Of a stretch of DNA of 64,000 nucleotides, positions 52,498 through 60,830 are shown one piece after another. This DNA comes from an uncultured Pontibacter sp. Its GTDB lineage: Bacteria; Bacteroidota; Bacteroidia; Cytophagales; Hymenobacteraceae. Within the stretch, counting starts at the first letter, position 1, and each line of letters opens with the position of its first letter. The stretch spans positions 62,001 through 126,000 of the forward strand of contig CANMMP010000002.1 in assembly GCA_947499125.1 (NCBI GenBank). The letters are read 5' to 3'. The position numbers were made by a program, and so were the translations under genes. Below the pieces are notes generated by a model. It worked only from the letters and a program-made list of their open reading frames with translations. It had not been told where the DNA came from and ran no database searches.

Positions 52498-53397
52498 CTA
52501 GTTCTGCATCAATAATACTTTCCAGGCTTCGGTAACCTGGTTGTTTTCCAGGAACTTTTTGCCAAGTAGTTGCAATTCATTTTGGAGCACTGCAGGGTCG
52601 TTCTTATACTTGTTTATAGTATAGGCAACTATCGGGTCGGTTTTAAAAGCTTCTACTTCGGCGTGGCCAGGTATAGTTTCGGAGTTTCCGAGGCGGGCCA
52701 GGTTGTTGCCTGTAAGTATAGAACTGTTGCGAATATGTTCCGGTAGCATATCAATCCCGATGCCTTTGTTTCTTATTGGTTTTGGAAGCTCAAAAATGCA
52801 ATCGCCGTTTGCGCGCAGATAATAATCGCCACCCATACGGGCCACGCCATCGAGTTTAAATGGATCTATTTTGCCATATTCGTCCAATATAGCTTCGTTA
52901 ACATGCATCAGCAACACTTCGCAGATCACCAGGTTACCGGCACCACCTTCAGGTCCTAAACTGATCACATCATTCACCTTGCATTCAAACGAAACCGGCG
53001 CTTCCTGTACACGTGGCGGAGCTATCAAAACTGAAGCCTCTGCTGTTAGCCCGGATTTTACAAACTCATTTATTCCACGGTCGTATTCGGTGCTGGCCAG
53101 CGACATCTGCTCTACAATGTTATAGTTGGCAATATTGATCACCACTTCCTTTGTAGCCATCACATTCTCCAGGGTATGCTTGCTGGTATTGTCGCGCACA
53201 CGACGGGCAGGAGAGAATACCAGAATAGGCGGCTTGGCACTGAATACATTAAAAAAGCTGAACGGGCTCAGGTTTACGTTACCCTCCAGGTCGGTGGTGC
53301 TGGCAAAGGCGATCGGGCGCGGAGCAATGGCGCCAAGCAACAAAGCATGCACCTCCGATGTTTTAACGTCCTGTGGATCTATGGTTTTATATGACAT
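52498..53397 (-). CDS. flavin reductase-like (FMN-binding) protein
   Basis: 299 residues. The FMN-binding split barrel is indicated by RPIAFASTTDLEGNVNLSPFSFFNVFSAKPP and NIANYNIVEQMSLASTEYDRGINEF, as in the flavin-reductase/DIM6 family. Members reduce FMN or act as flavoprotein oxidoreductases for aromatic compounds. The C-terminal 60 residues are helical. Start at MSYKTIDP rather than 13 codons upstream (unlikely MGALQTIV extension). Same direction as fumarylacetoacetase upstream, with a terminator between. Confidence 0.9.
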   Translation of the reverse strand: MSYKTIDPQDVKTSEVHALLLGAIAPRPIAFASTTDLEGNVNLSPFSFFNVFSAKPPILVFSPARRVRDNTSKHTLENVMATKEVVINIANYNIVEQMSLASTEYDRGINEFVKSGLTAEASVLIAPPRVQEAPVSFECKVNDVISLGPEGGAGNLVICEVLLMHVNEAILDEYGKIDPFKLDGVARMGGDYYLRANGDCIFELPKPIRNKGIGIDMLPEHIRNSSILTGNNLARLGNSETIPGHAEVEAFKTDPIVAYTINKYKNDPAVLQNELQLLGKKFLENNQVTEAWKVLLMQN

Positions 53398-53449
53398 GTA
53401 ATCGCAGTTTAGAACTATAGTTTGTAATGCGCCCATTCAGGCTGTTATT

Positions 53450-53457
53450 CAAATATA
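53450..53457 (-). promoter_or_regulatory. Bacteroidota -7 box for the flavin reductase gene
   Basis: CAAATATA reads TATATTTG on the minus strand, 53 bp before the ATG. Confidence 0.45.
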
Positions 53458-53489
53458 CGGCTAATCGGGTAAGCTGGCAATCGTTACTG

Positions 53490-53533
53490 TTAAACTATAA
53501 AACCACCGGGTTAGCAGTGGTTTTATAGTTTAA
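53490..53533 (-). terminator. hairpin terminator of fumarylacetoacetase, arms with AACTATA
   Basis: Perfect 17-bp arms (53490-53506 and 53517-53533), TTAAACTATAAAACCAC against its complement, around a ten-base loop. The outer part is AT-rich and again carries the heptamer AACTATA. Confidence 0.75.
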
Positions 53534-53638
53534 AATTCCGGATTTGTATTGTCTATGGTTGAAATTAACTTACCCTAATCCCTCCAGGGAGATGAGTAAA
53601 AATAGCCATTTAACAATTTAACCTCCAACAATAATCAA

Positions 53639-54910
53639 TTAAAGCGCTGGCAGAACTTTGCCTTTTACTTCGCCAAAGCCGATACGAATACCATTCTTTT
53701 CACTGAATCCGCGCATGATCACGGTGTCGTAGTCGTTGATGAACTTGCGCTCGGTGCCGTCTGCTAGTGTTATAGGTTGGGTGCCGCGCCAGGTTAGTTC
53801 TAGCATAGAGCCGTAAGAGCCTTTCTCGGAACCGCTTATTGTTCCGGATGCATACATGTCGCCGACCTGCAGGTTACAGCCGTTGCTGCTCTGGTGCGCC
53901 AACTGCTGGTTCATGTTCCAGTACATGTATTTATAGTTGGATCGGCAGATGCTGGTTTCTGCACCGCTTTCCGGCTGTATCAGTACTTCTAGGTTAATGT
54001 CGTAGTTATGGTTGCCCGAAAACTCCAGGTAAGGCAGTGGCTTCGGATCCTGAACCGGTCCTTTCACTTTAAATGGCTCCAGGGCATCTAAGGTTACTAC
54101 CCACGGAGAGATAGACGATGCAAAGCTTTTTGCCAGGAACGGCCCTAATGGCACATATTCCCAGGTCTGCATATCTCTGGCCGACCAGTCGTTGAACAGC
54201 ACCAGGCCGAAAATATAGTTGTCTGCTTCGTTAGGGGTAATGCTCTCGCCTAGTTTGGTTTCTCTGCCGGTTATAAAAGCTACTTCCAGTTCAAAGTCCA
54301 GCAGGCGGCTTGGTCCGAAAGTTGGCGCATCAGCATCAGGTGCCTTGGTTTGTCCGTTTGGGCGGCGTACATCAGTGCCTGAAACAACTATAGAAGAAGC
54401 CCGACCATGGTAACCTATTGGAATATGTTTCCAGTTTGGTAACAGCGCGTTCTTAGGGTCGCGGAACATTGTGCCTACGTTAGTGGCGTGCTCTATGCTC
54501 GAGTAAAAATCGGTATAGTTGCCAACTTTAACAGGCATGCGCATACGCACATCATTTTGCTTTACCAGGCACTTTTCTATCAGCTCGCTGCTTCCGCTAA
54601 TTTCGTCGTTATCGTTGCGTAGCAAAGCCGAAACGCGATTGCGCACTGCACGCCACACTGGCTTGCCTAAAGCTATAAAGTCGTTAAGATGAGGGCGATG
54701 AAAAACATTCGGGTCGATATCAATGAGCTCGAAAAAGTTGAGGCGGCCCAGTACACAAAGGTCCAGCACATAATCGCCGATGGCAACACCTACGCGCGGG
54801 TCACGGTCGTCGGTCTCAAAAATACCGAATGGCAGGTTTTGTATCGGGAAATCACTGTTTGGGTCTATCTCTATCCAGGAATGGAGTGAAGGGTCGTTGG
54901 CTTTTAACAT
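53639..54910 (-). CDS. fumarylacetoacetase
   Basis: 423 residues: last enzyme of tyrosine/homogentisate degradation, splitting fumarylacetoacetate to fumarate and acetoacetate. N-terminal SH3-like domain (to about 120), then the catalytic barrel. Hallmarks: DFYSSIEHATNVGTMFR (catalytic His), RPNGQTKAP, LDFELEVAFITG (metal ligands Glu), NDWSARDMQTWEYVPLGPF and YDTVIMRG near the end. Start at MLKANDPSLHSW, with a -7 box 28 bp before. No other tyrosine-degradation genes lie nearby. Confidence 0.95.
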   Translation of the reverse strand: MLKANDPSLHSWIEIDPNSDFPIQNLPFGIFETDDRDPRVGVAIGDYVLDLCVLGRLNFFELIDIDPNVFHRPHLNDFIALGKPVWRAVRNRVSALLRNDNDEISGSSELIEKCLVKQNDVRMRMPVKVGNYTDFYSSIEHATNVGTMFRDPKNALLPNWKHIPIGYHGRASSIVVSGTDVRRPNGQTKAPDADAPTFGPSRLLDFELEVAFITGRETKLGESITPNEADNYIFGLVLFNDWSARDMQTWEYVPLGPFLAKSFASSISPWVVTLDALEPFKVKGPVQDPKPLPYLEFSGNHNYDINLEVLIQPESGAETSICRSNYKYMYWNMNQQLAHQSSNGCNLQVGDMYASGTISGSEKGSYGSMLELTWRGTQPITLADGTERKFINDYDTVIMRGFSEKNGIRIGFGEVKGKVLPAL

Positions 54911-54937
54911 AGTTACTGCTTCGTCAATGTATAAAGG

Positions 54938-54945
54938 CAAATATA
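54938..54945 (-). promoter_or_regulatory. Bacteroidota -7 box for fumarylacetoacetase
   Basis: CAAATATA reads TATATTTG on the minus strand, 28 bp before the ATG. Confidence 0.5.
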
Positions 54946-55122
54946 GTTATTTTGATACGGAAGGGAAAGTTGATTGTTGAATTGCTTAAGTGTTGATTTT
55001 GATTGGGGATTTTTGGATGGTTAAGTTGTTGAATTGTTAAATGGTTGAGGACCTAGCAGTGTGCGCAGTTCCTGCTAGTCGAAGATCCCGAACTTGTTTC
55101 GGGACATCTGTTATCCTATATC

Positions 55123-55484
55123 TTCTCATTTGTCATTTCGAACATCGTGAGAAATCTATTTAAGCTTATAGTTGAGGTTTATACTTTCTTGAAGCAAGCT
55201 ATACTTTCATAGCTTCTACTTATCCTGGGAGCTTTACCAACCTACAGTTTTATTGTTAGTTTGGCTCGCTCACGGCCGCGAGGCCTCGTCATTGGGCATC
55301 GCGCTGCTGCTTTCTTGCTATCCTCGTACCTCGGATTGCCTGCGGCATCGCAACAAATCAAAGGCGCTCAACCCAAAGACTGAAAAGTTTCTCATAGCTA
55401 AAGTTAGTTTATATTATATACTATAAGCTTCGATCTTTTCTCGTGGCTATACTTCCGTAGGGACAGGTCGCGACCTGTCCGCTC
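55123..55484. repeat. 362-bp inverted repeat, copy B
   Basis: Reverse complement of 47035-47398. Shared landmarks: TTTGTCATTTCGAAC near 55130, CACGGCCGCGAGGCCTCG near 55270, CTATCCTCGTACCTCGG near 55320, and the palindrome GGACAGGTCGCGACCTGTCC at 55461-55480. Same region also holds a separate TCCCGAACTTGTTTCGGGA element at about 55087-55104. Confidence 0.85.
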
Positions 55485-55535
55485 TTGGTCTGTAACTATA
55501 AAACTATAAATCCAACTTATAGCTACAACAGAAGT

Positions 55536-55835
55536 GTCCCCTTGAGGGGACTATAGGGGTGTAAAGACAGCAACTATAAAACTGTAAATGAACTAAAGCA
55601 ATAGCAGCAAATTCCCCTCCTTAGACAAGTCGCAGATCCCGGACTTGATTCGGGAGAGGGGTTAGGGGTGGTTGGACCACAGCAACTATAGAATTATAGC
55701 TGAGCTCCTTCCCCTGTTTTTAGGGGAAGGCTGGGAAGGGGTGAAACTCCAACTGTAACATTAACAGAAATTCCCCTCTCGGGAGGGGTAGGGGTGGGTT
55801 AACCCACTCTCCTGTTTTTAGGAGGGAGCAGGTGT
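55536..55835. repeat. mosaic repeat cluster 3
   Basis: Follows copy B in the 993-bp gap between two leftward genes. In order: GTCCCCTTGAGGGGACTATAG (55541-55561, complement of 46980-47001); a CTTAGACAAG half-element interrupted by TCGCAGATCCCGGACTTGATTC and resumed as GGGGTTAGGGGTGGTTGG (about 55615-55677); CTTCCCCTGTTTTTAGGGGAAGG (about 55708-55731, complement-like to 34235-34252); and CCCCTCTCGGGAGGGG (about 55775-55790, as at 34500). No gene seen. Confidence 0.75.
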
Positions 55836-55840
55836 GAGCT

Positions 55841-55880
55841 AAAAAAACAGCCCCGGCTTAAACTATAAACCGGGGCTGTT
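55841..55880 (-). terminator. rho-independent terminator after the nifU-like gene
   Basis: AACAGCCCCGG and CCGGGGCTGTT arms (55846-55856, 55870-55880) around a loop containing AACTATAAA; minus-strand transcript ends in a T7 run. Confidence 0.88.
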
Positions 55881-55903
55881 ATAAACTATAAGTGTAAATT
55901 TTA

Positions 55904-56173
55904 TTAACCGTCGATAGGCGTCAGGTTGATGGCCTCTACCGATACAAGCTCTGGCACAGCCCTTAAAACAGCTTGCTCTACACCGGCTTTCAGCGTCATG
56001 GCAGACATAGGACATGAGCCGCAGGCACCGAGTAGTTCCAGTTTCAATACCATCTCATCGGTTACTTCCAGCACTTTTACGTTGCCGCCATCAGCTTCCA
56101 GGTATGGCCTGATGGTATCTAATGCACCTTCAATGCGGTTCAGGAAATTTTCGTCTACGTTAATGGCTGCCAT
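55904..56173 (-). CDS. NifU C-terminal domain Fe-S scaffold protein
   Basis: 89 residues, a single NifU-CTD (Nfu) domain with C51-G-S-C54 and the LGACGSCPMSAMTLKAGVE motif. It holds or transfers a 4Fe-4S cluster as a dimer. Its ATG is 6 bp after the mrp stop, so the two are co-expressed; Mrp here lacks the CxxC usual for cluster binding, making this partner of interest. Confidence 0.94.
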   Translation of the reverse strand: MAAINVDENFLNRIEGALDTIRPYLEADGGNVKVLEVTDEMVLKLELLGACGSCPMSAMTLKAGVEQAVLRAVPELVSVEAINLTPIDG

Positions 56174-56179
56174 ATTTTC

Positions 56180-57283
56180 TTAGCTTTTAATTTCTACGGG
56201 TTGAGTTTTGGCTATAGTTGCGTTGCGAACAGAAACCTGCTGCGCCACAGCCTGGGCCAACTCTTTGAAAACACCAGAAGCCGGAGAATCGTTCTTTAAA
56301 ATCTCAGGAGTTCCGGCATCGCCACTCTCCCGTATGCTCTGCACGATCGGAATCTGGCCTAATAACGGTACTTCATACTTGTCTGCCAGTGCTTTACCGC
56401 CACCTTCACCAAAAATATAATATTTGTTTTCCGGTAGCTCGGCTGGTGTAAAGTACGCCATATTCTCAACAACGCCCAAAACTGGTACGTTAATTTGTGG
56501 CTGTCGGAACATTTGCAGGCCTTTCATGGCATCGGCCAGGGCTACTTTCTGAGGAGTAGTAACTATAACTGCACCTGTTACCGGCAGTGCCTGTACCATA
56601 GTTAAGTGTATGTCAGATGTCCCCGGCGGAAGGTCGATCAGCAGGTAATCCAGGTCGCCCCAGTCAACATCCGAAATAAACTGCTTCAGGGCAGAACTCG
56701 CCATCGGGCCACGCCATATAACAGCACCATCCGGAGGAGTCAGGAAGCCGATCGACATCATTTTTACGCCGTATTTTTCAACTGGCATAATGTAATTCTT
56801 GCCGTGGTCGCCCTGTATCATACGCGGGCGCTCTCCTTCCACACCAAACATAGTTGGCATCGACGGACCAAAAATATCCGCATCTATCAAACCAACTCGT
56901 GCGCCAGACTGTGCCAGGGCAATTGCCAGGTTAGATGTTACAGTAGATTTGCCTACGCCACCTTTACCAGAAGCCACCGCAATGATGTTTTTAACACCAC
57001 CTACTACGGCAGCATTATCGGTGCGGGCTGTGGTTACGCGCGAGGTCATGTTTACGGTAACTTCAGCATCCTTATCAACCATCGTATAAATGGCACGCTC
57101 GCAGGCGTTACGGATAAGGTCTTTCAGGGGGCAGGCCGGGGTGGTAAGTATAACGGTAAAGCTAACTTTTTTGCCGTCTACCTGCACATCCTCAATCATG
57201 TTCAGGGTAACCAGGTCTTTGCCAAGATCCGGTTCCTCTACATAGCTGAGGGCTTTTAGTATATCTTCTTTAGTAATAGCCAT
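56180..57283 (-). CDS. mrp: Mrp/NBP35-type P-loop Fe-S carrier
   Basis: 367 residues. N-terminal MIP18/DUF59 domain (1-85, TTPACPLKDLIRNACE) and an ATPase domain with deviant Walker A SGKGGVGKST (near 105), LIDADIFGPS and LIDLPPGTSD. The usual C-terminal CxxC of cluster-binding members is absent: the expected region reads VENMAYFTPAELPENKYYIFGEGGG with no Cys. Start at MAITKED, 19 codons inside a longer frame that would cross the promoter box. Confidence 0.94.
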   Translation of the reverse strand: MAITKEDILKALSYVEEPDLGKDLVTLNMIEDVQVDGKKVSFTVILTTPACPLKDLIRNACERAIYTMVDKDAEVTVNMTSRVTTARTDNAAVVGGVKNIIAVASGKGGVGKSTVTSNLAIALAQSGARVGLIDADIFGPSMPTMFGVEGERPRMIQGDHGKNYIMPVEKYGVKMMSIGFLTPPDGAVIWRGPMASSALKQFISDVDWGDLDYLLIDLPPGTSDIHLTMVQALPVTGAVIVTTPQKVALADAMKGLQMFRQPQINVPVLGVVENMAYFTPAELPENKYYIFGEGGGKALADKYEVPLLGQIPIVQSIRESGDAGTPEILKNDSPASGVFKELAQAVAQQVSVRNATIAKTQPVEIKS

Positions 57284-57314
57284 AAGTATAAAAAACTTGT
57301 ACTTGGGTATGCCA

Positions 57315-57322
57315 CAAAGATA
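57315..57322 (-). promoter_or_regulatory. Bacteroidota -7 box for mrp-nifU
   Basis: CAAAGATA reads TATCTTTG on the minus strand, 32 bp before the mrp ATG. Confidence 0.5.
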
Positions 57323-57511
57323 CAAACAAAATACTTGCAATGCAGGCCGATGAAAAGGTGATATTTATCATTGTGGTATGAATAGGTAAACAGCTGTTAT
57401 CCTGGTTTGTTAGGTTGGTTGAGTTGGTTTGGTTGTATTTTATAGTTGCAGCGATGTGGTAAAACAGCCAGATTACTGTAACTTATAGAGCTATTAACTA
57501 TAAACTATACT

Positions 57512-58039
57512 ATGAGAACACCTGACATGGAAGCCGTACAGGGCGATATAACCAAAATAGAAGCCGATGCCATTGTGAATGCAGCTAACAGTAGCCTGCT
57601 GGGTGGCGGTGGCGTTGATGGTGCCATACACCGGTCCGGCGGTCCGGCAATTCTGGAAGAGTGCAAAGCTATTCGGGCAAAACAAGGTGGGTGCCCCACC
57701 GGTGAGGCCGTTATTACCACAGCCGGGAACCTGCCGGCAAAGCATGTTATACATACGGTTGGCCCTGTCTGGAATGGCGGAAATAAGAATGAGCCGGAAT
57801 TACTGGCCAGTTGCTACCAGAACAGCCTGCGCCTCGCCGAAGAGCATCAACTAAAAAGTATAGCTTTTCCGAACATCAGCACCGGCGTATATGGCTACCC
57901 AAAAGACAAAGCCGCTATAGTTGCCACTGATGCTGTAAAAAACTATTTTCAGAAGAATCCCGATTCAAGTATAGAACAGGTGAAGTTCGTGTGCTTCGGC
58001 AACCAGGATTATAGTTTGTATAAGGGACTCCTGGGCTAA
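57512..58039 (+). CDS. macrodomain protein, O-acetyl-ADP-ribose deacetylase type
   Basis: 175-residue stand-alone macrodomain of the YmdB class. Ligand-loop motifs: [35 protein letters not shown] (Asp, Asn and Gly-rich loop) and [17 protein letters not shown] (distal loop). It removes O-acetyl or mono-ADP-ribose groups. No ADP-ribosyltransferase gene is adjacent. The ATG is preceded by a CTATAAACTATACT run and no clear ribosome site. Confidence 0.94.
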   Translation: MRTPDMEAVQGDITKIEADAIVNAANSSLLGGGGVDGAIHRSGGPAILEECKAIRAKQGGCPTGEAVITTAGNLPAKHVIHTVGPVWNGGNKNEPELLASCYQNSLRLAEEHQLKSIAFPNISTGVYGYPKDKAAIVATDAVKNYFQKNPDSSIEQVKFVCFGNQDYSLYKGLLG

Positions 58040-58045
58040 GCTGGA

Positions 58046-58081
58046 ACTAAGATTTTTAAGAATGAAGGATTTTAGGATTAG
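58046..58081. repeat. CTAAGATTTTTAAGAATG element, third copy
   Basis: Matches the left arm at 52178-52215, including the closing TTTTAGGATTAGG. A partner arm AATCTTACCAATCTTAGTTC is at about 58218-58237, forming an inverted pair around AT-rich DNA with repeated CAATTTAACA. Confidence 0.65.
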
Positions 58082-58245
58082 GCTGCCCCGGGATAAATAG
58101 GGATTTGAATAACTTAATTGACAAGTAAATAATCAGACATTAACAATTAAACCTTAAACAATTTAACAATCAGCAACCAACAATTTAACACATCAAGCCA
58201 AATCCCACACTCCCTAAAATCTTACCAATCTTAGTTCTGAATTCT

Positions 58246-58253
58246 TATCTTTG
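58246..58253 (+). promoter_or_regulatory. Bacteroidota -7 box for dnaG (TATCTTTG)
   Basis: Matches TAnnTTTG and lies 23 bp before the dnaG ATG. Confidence 0.5.
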
Positions 58254-58276
58254 TCATCCCTCAAAAGTATAGTACC

Positions 58277-60184
58277 ATGTCCCTCATTCCGAAAGAAACC
58301 GTTGACCAGATAATTGCCCAGGCCGATATAGTGGAGGTGGTTGGCGATTTCGTTTCCTTAAAGAAGAAGGGGCAGAACATGTGGGCCTGCTGCCCTTTTC
58401 ACCACGAAAAATCTCCCTCGTTCTCGGTTTCGCCGGCTAAAGGCATTTACAAGTGCTTTGGTTGCGGCAAGGCGGGTAACTCGGTGCAGTTTATTATGGA
58501 TGTGGAAGGCTCCAGCTTTCCGGAGGCACTAAAATACCTTGCAAAAAAGTATGGCATCGATATTCCGGAAGAAGAGACCTCGGAGTATAGCCACGAACAG
58601 AGCGAGCGTGACAGTTTATACATCGTTTCAGAATTTGCTAACAAGCATTTCCAGCATAACCTTTATAACCACGATGAAGGAAGTATAGGCCAGTCGTACC
58701 TGAAGCAGCGTGGCATTAGTGGGGCAACTATAAAAAAGTTTGAGCTCGGCTATAGTGTAGATGCCTGGAGCGACCTGACCGATGCTGCCCTGAAAGAAGG
58801 CTACAAACAGAAGTACCTAGAGGCTACCGGGCTAACTATAGTTAAAGAAGACAAGCGCTACGACAGGTTCCGGGCGCGTGTCATGTTCCCGATACACAAC
58901 GTGTCGGGGAGGGTGGTTGGTTTCGGTGCCCGTACACTAAAGTCCAACGACAAAAAAAGCCCGAAATACCTGAACTCGCCGGAGTCGGAGATATACCACA
59001 AGAGCAATGTGCTGTATGGTTTATTTCAGGCAAAGCAACCGATGCGCATGCAGGACATGTGTTACTTGGTGGAAGGTTACCTGGATGTGATCTCGCTTCA
59101 CCAGGGCGGCATCGAAAACGTGGTATCTTCGTCGGGTACGTCGCTTACGGAAGGGCAGATAAAGCTGATAGCACGCTATACGCATAACGTAACGGTGCTG
59201 TACGATGGCGATGCGGCAGGTATAAAAGCTTCGTTGCGCGGTATCGACCTGATATTGGAGCAGGGCCTGAATGTGCAGGTAGTTACTTTCCCGGAAGGTG
59301 AAGACCCTGACTCATACATACAAAAAGTAGGCGACACGGCCTTTAAAGCCTATGTGAAAGAGCATGCCCAGGATTTTATCTCTTACAAGTCGAGCCTGTA
59401 TGCAGAGGAGGCCAAAGGCAACCCGGTAAAGAAAGCAGAAGCCATACGAGAGATCGTAACCACTATCTCCAAAATTCCGGACTCTATAAAGCGTTCTGTT
59501 TTCTTCCAGAGTACTAGTCTTATTTTTGATATTGATGAGCAGGTACTGATATCGGAGTATAACAAAATGCACCTGCAAGGGCGCCAGCAACAGCAAAAAG
59601 CCAGTGCCCCGGACAATTACACGCCTCCGCCTATAGTTCCGGAACAGGAAAAAGAAGACTCGGATGCCGATATACTGAAGCGTTACGAGCGTGAGATAGT
59701 GCGCATGATCCTGCATTACCCTGACCAGATACTGGAAGAAGGTATAACTACCAGCCAGTATATGCTGGAGCAGCTCGATGATATTGAGTTTGTTACGCCG
59801 CTTTATGTGCAGATCATTAACATTGTAAAAGACAGCCTGAATAACGGCAACCTGCCAACGGCCCAGGATTTTATAAATTACCCGAAGGAAGAGATCCGGA
59901 TGGAAGCTATTTCGCTGCTGTCGGAGCCTTATGAGCTGAGCCATAACTGGGAAACCCACCAGGTTTTTGTACCCAAAGAAACCGACCTGCTGCCTTATGG
60001 TGCCGAGCGTGCCGTGCTGCGCCTGAAATGGAGAAACGCCGAGATACTGCTTAAGAACGAACGCGAAAAGCTACGCCTTGTAACCGACCCAACCGAAGTA
60101 GACCGCGTCCTGAACATGATCATCGCCCTGAACAACTACTATAGCCAGTTAGGTAATATGCTGGGGATTGTAGTGAACAGGTAG
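58277..60184 (+). CDS. dnaG: DNA primase
   Basis: 635 residues. Zinc finger CHC2 with C39, H42, C60, C63 (CCPFHHEKSPSFSV and YKCFGCGKAGN), then the RNA polymerase core with TOPRIM motif LVEGYLDVISLHQGGIENVVSSSGTSLTEGQ and YDGDAAGIKASLRGIDL, and a C-terminal helicase-interaction region. Makes RNA primers for replication. Full length. The C terminus carries a Gln/Pro-rich stretch (GRQQQQKASAPDNYTPPP, about 438-455) separating catalytic and helicase-binding parts. Confidence 0.97.
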   Translation: MSLIPKETVDQIIAQADIVEVVGDFVSLKKKGQNMWACCPFHHEKSPSFSVSPAKGIYKCFGCGKAGNSVQFIMDVEGSSFPEALKYLAKKYGIDIPEEETSEYSHEQSERDSLYIVSEFANKHFQHNLYNHDEGSIGQSYLKQRGISGATIKKFELGYSVDAWSDLTDAALKEGYKQKYLEATGLTIVKEDKRYDRFRARVMFPIHNVSGRVVGFGARTLKSNDKKSPKYLNSPESEIYHKSNVLYGLFQAKQPMRMQDMCYLVEGYLDVISLHQGGIENVVSSSGTSLTEGQIKLIARYTHNVTVLYDGDAAGIKASLRGIDLILEQGLNVQVVTFPEGEDPDSYIQKVGDTAFKAYVKEHAQDFISYKSSLYAEEAKGNPVKKAEAIREIVTTISKIPDSIKRSVFFQSTSLIFDIDEQVLISEYNKMHLQGRQQQQKASAPDNYTPPPIVPEQEKEDSDADILKRYEREIVRMILHYPDQILEEGITTSQYMLEQLDDIEFVTPLYVQIINIVKDSLNNGNLPTAQDFINYPKEEIRMEAISLLSEPYELSHNWETHQVFVPKETDLLPYGAERAVLRLKWRNAEILLKNEREKLRLVTDPTEVDRVLNMIIALNNYYSQLGNMLGIVVNR

Positions 60185-60218
60185 GGTTATAATTTAAGGA
60201 AGAGAAAGTTAAATCTTC

Positions 60219-60404
60219 ATGCAGATAGTTTACGCTTTGATTTCTTTTGTAGTAGGTTTTCTTACCCTTTTTATAACTTATAAAGATGAGAAAAGGTGTA
60301 AGCCTAATTGGTCTGTCAGTTATACAATGCACCTTAAAGGATATGTTGGCGGTATTGCCTTCGTATTAATTGGATTGATGTTAGTCTTAGAATACCTGAA
60401 ATAA
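60219..60404 (+). CDS. small two-helix membrane protein
   Basis: 61 residues: MQIVYALISFVVGFLTLFITY (helix 1), a short loop KDEKRCKPNWSVSYTM, then GYVGGIAFVLIGLMLVLEYLK (helix 2). The compact helix-loop-helix and the AGGAAGAG ribosome site before the ATG make it credible despite its size. No family recognised. 34 bp after dnaG, possibly co-transcribed. Confidence 0.6.
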   Translation: MQIVYALISFVVGFLTLFITYKDEKRCKPNWSVSYTMHLKGYVGGIAFVLIGLMLVLEYLK

Positions 60405-60830
60405 CCTCCTCTCATACGGATTTGTAATCCGATTCTATTCTTCTGACTTTCTTTAAAACATAAGCGGATTATAAATCCTGATAGAATATACTTTCGGATT
60501 GCAAATCCGAAAGAGCAATGAGAGCAGCGTTCATGCAACAGCCTTTGCCCGCTATACTTATAGTTAACTAAAATCCCTGCTTTCTATAGTTGACTAACCT
60601 ATACTTTCCTCCTCAAACTATAAAAATAATCGTGTTTGCTTTAGAGTAGGACCTTAACTTTCTACCTTTGTTCAGTTTTCCGCATTTCTGTTGCCGATAG
60701 CTATACTTTGCCGGGGGAGTCGTTTTGAACAATGCCCTGTTTTTTATAGTTATGGTAGTAGAAGCACTGAGTTTCTTAACAGTAGGGAAGGAGCAGGTAT
60801 AAACTTCGTTTCTGACCTTCAAATCATCTT
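60405..60830. repeat. 426-bp gap with CGGATT/AATCCG palindromes and ribBA leader
   Basis: Three palindromes: CGGATT-TGT-AATCCG (60417-60431), CGGATT-ATA-AATCCT (60465-60479, imperfect) and CTTTCGGATT-GCA-AATCCGAAAG (60491-60513, perfect). From about 60550 on there are several TATACTT/TATAGTT heptamers and the ribBA promoter. No gene and no FMN riboswitch motif seen. Confidence 0.7.
60663..60670 (+). promoter_or_regulatory. Bacteroidota -7 box for ribBA (TACCTTTG)
   Basis: Matches TAnnTTTG; implies a leader of about 155 nt before the ATG. Confidence 0.4.

Noticed and set aside
46879-55677. Composite transposon bounded by the inverted repeats
   Set aside because: The repeats carry no transposase gene and the enclosed genes are housekeeping with normal promoters; an inversion hotspot fits better.
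60405-60830. FMN riboswitch before ribBA
   Set aside because: The conserved RFN segments (GGGGC...AGCCCGCGA...) are not visible.
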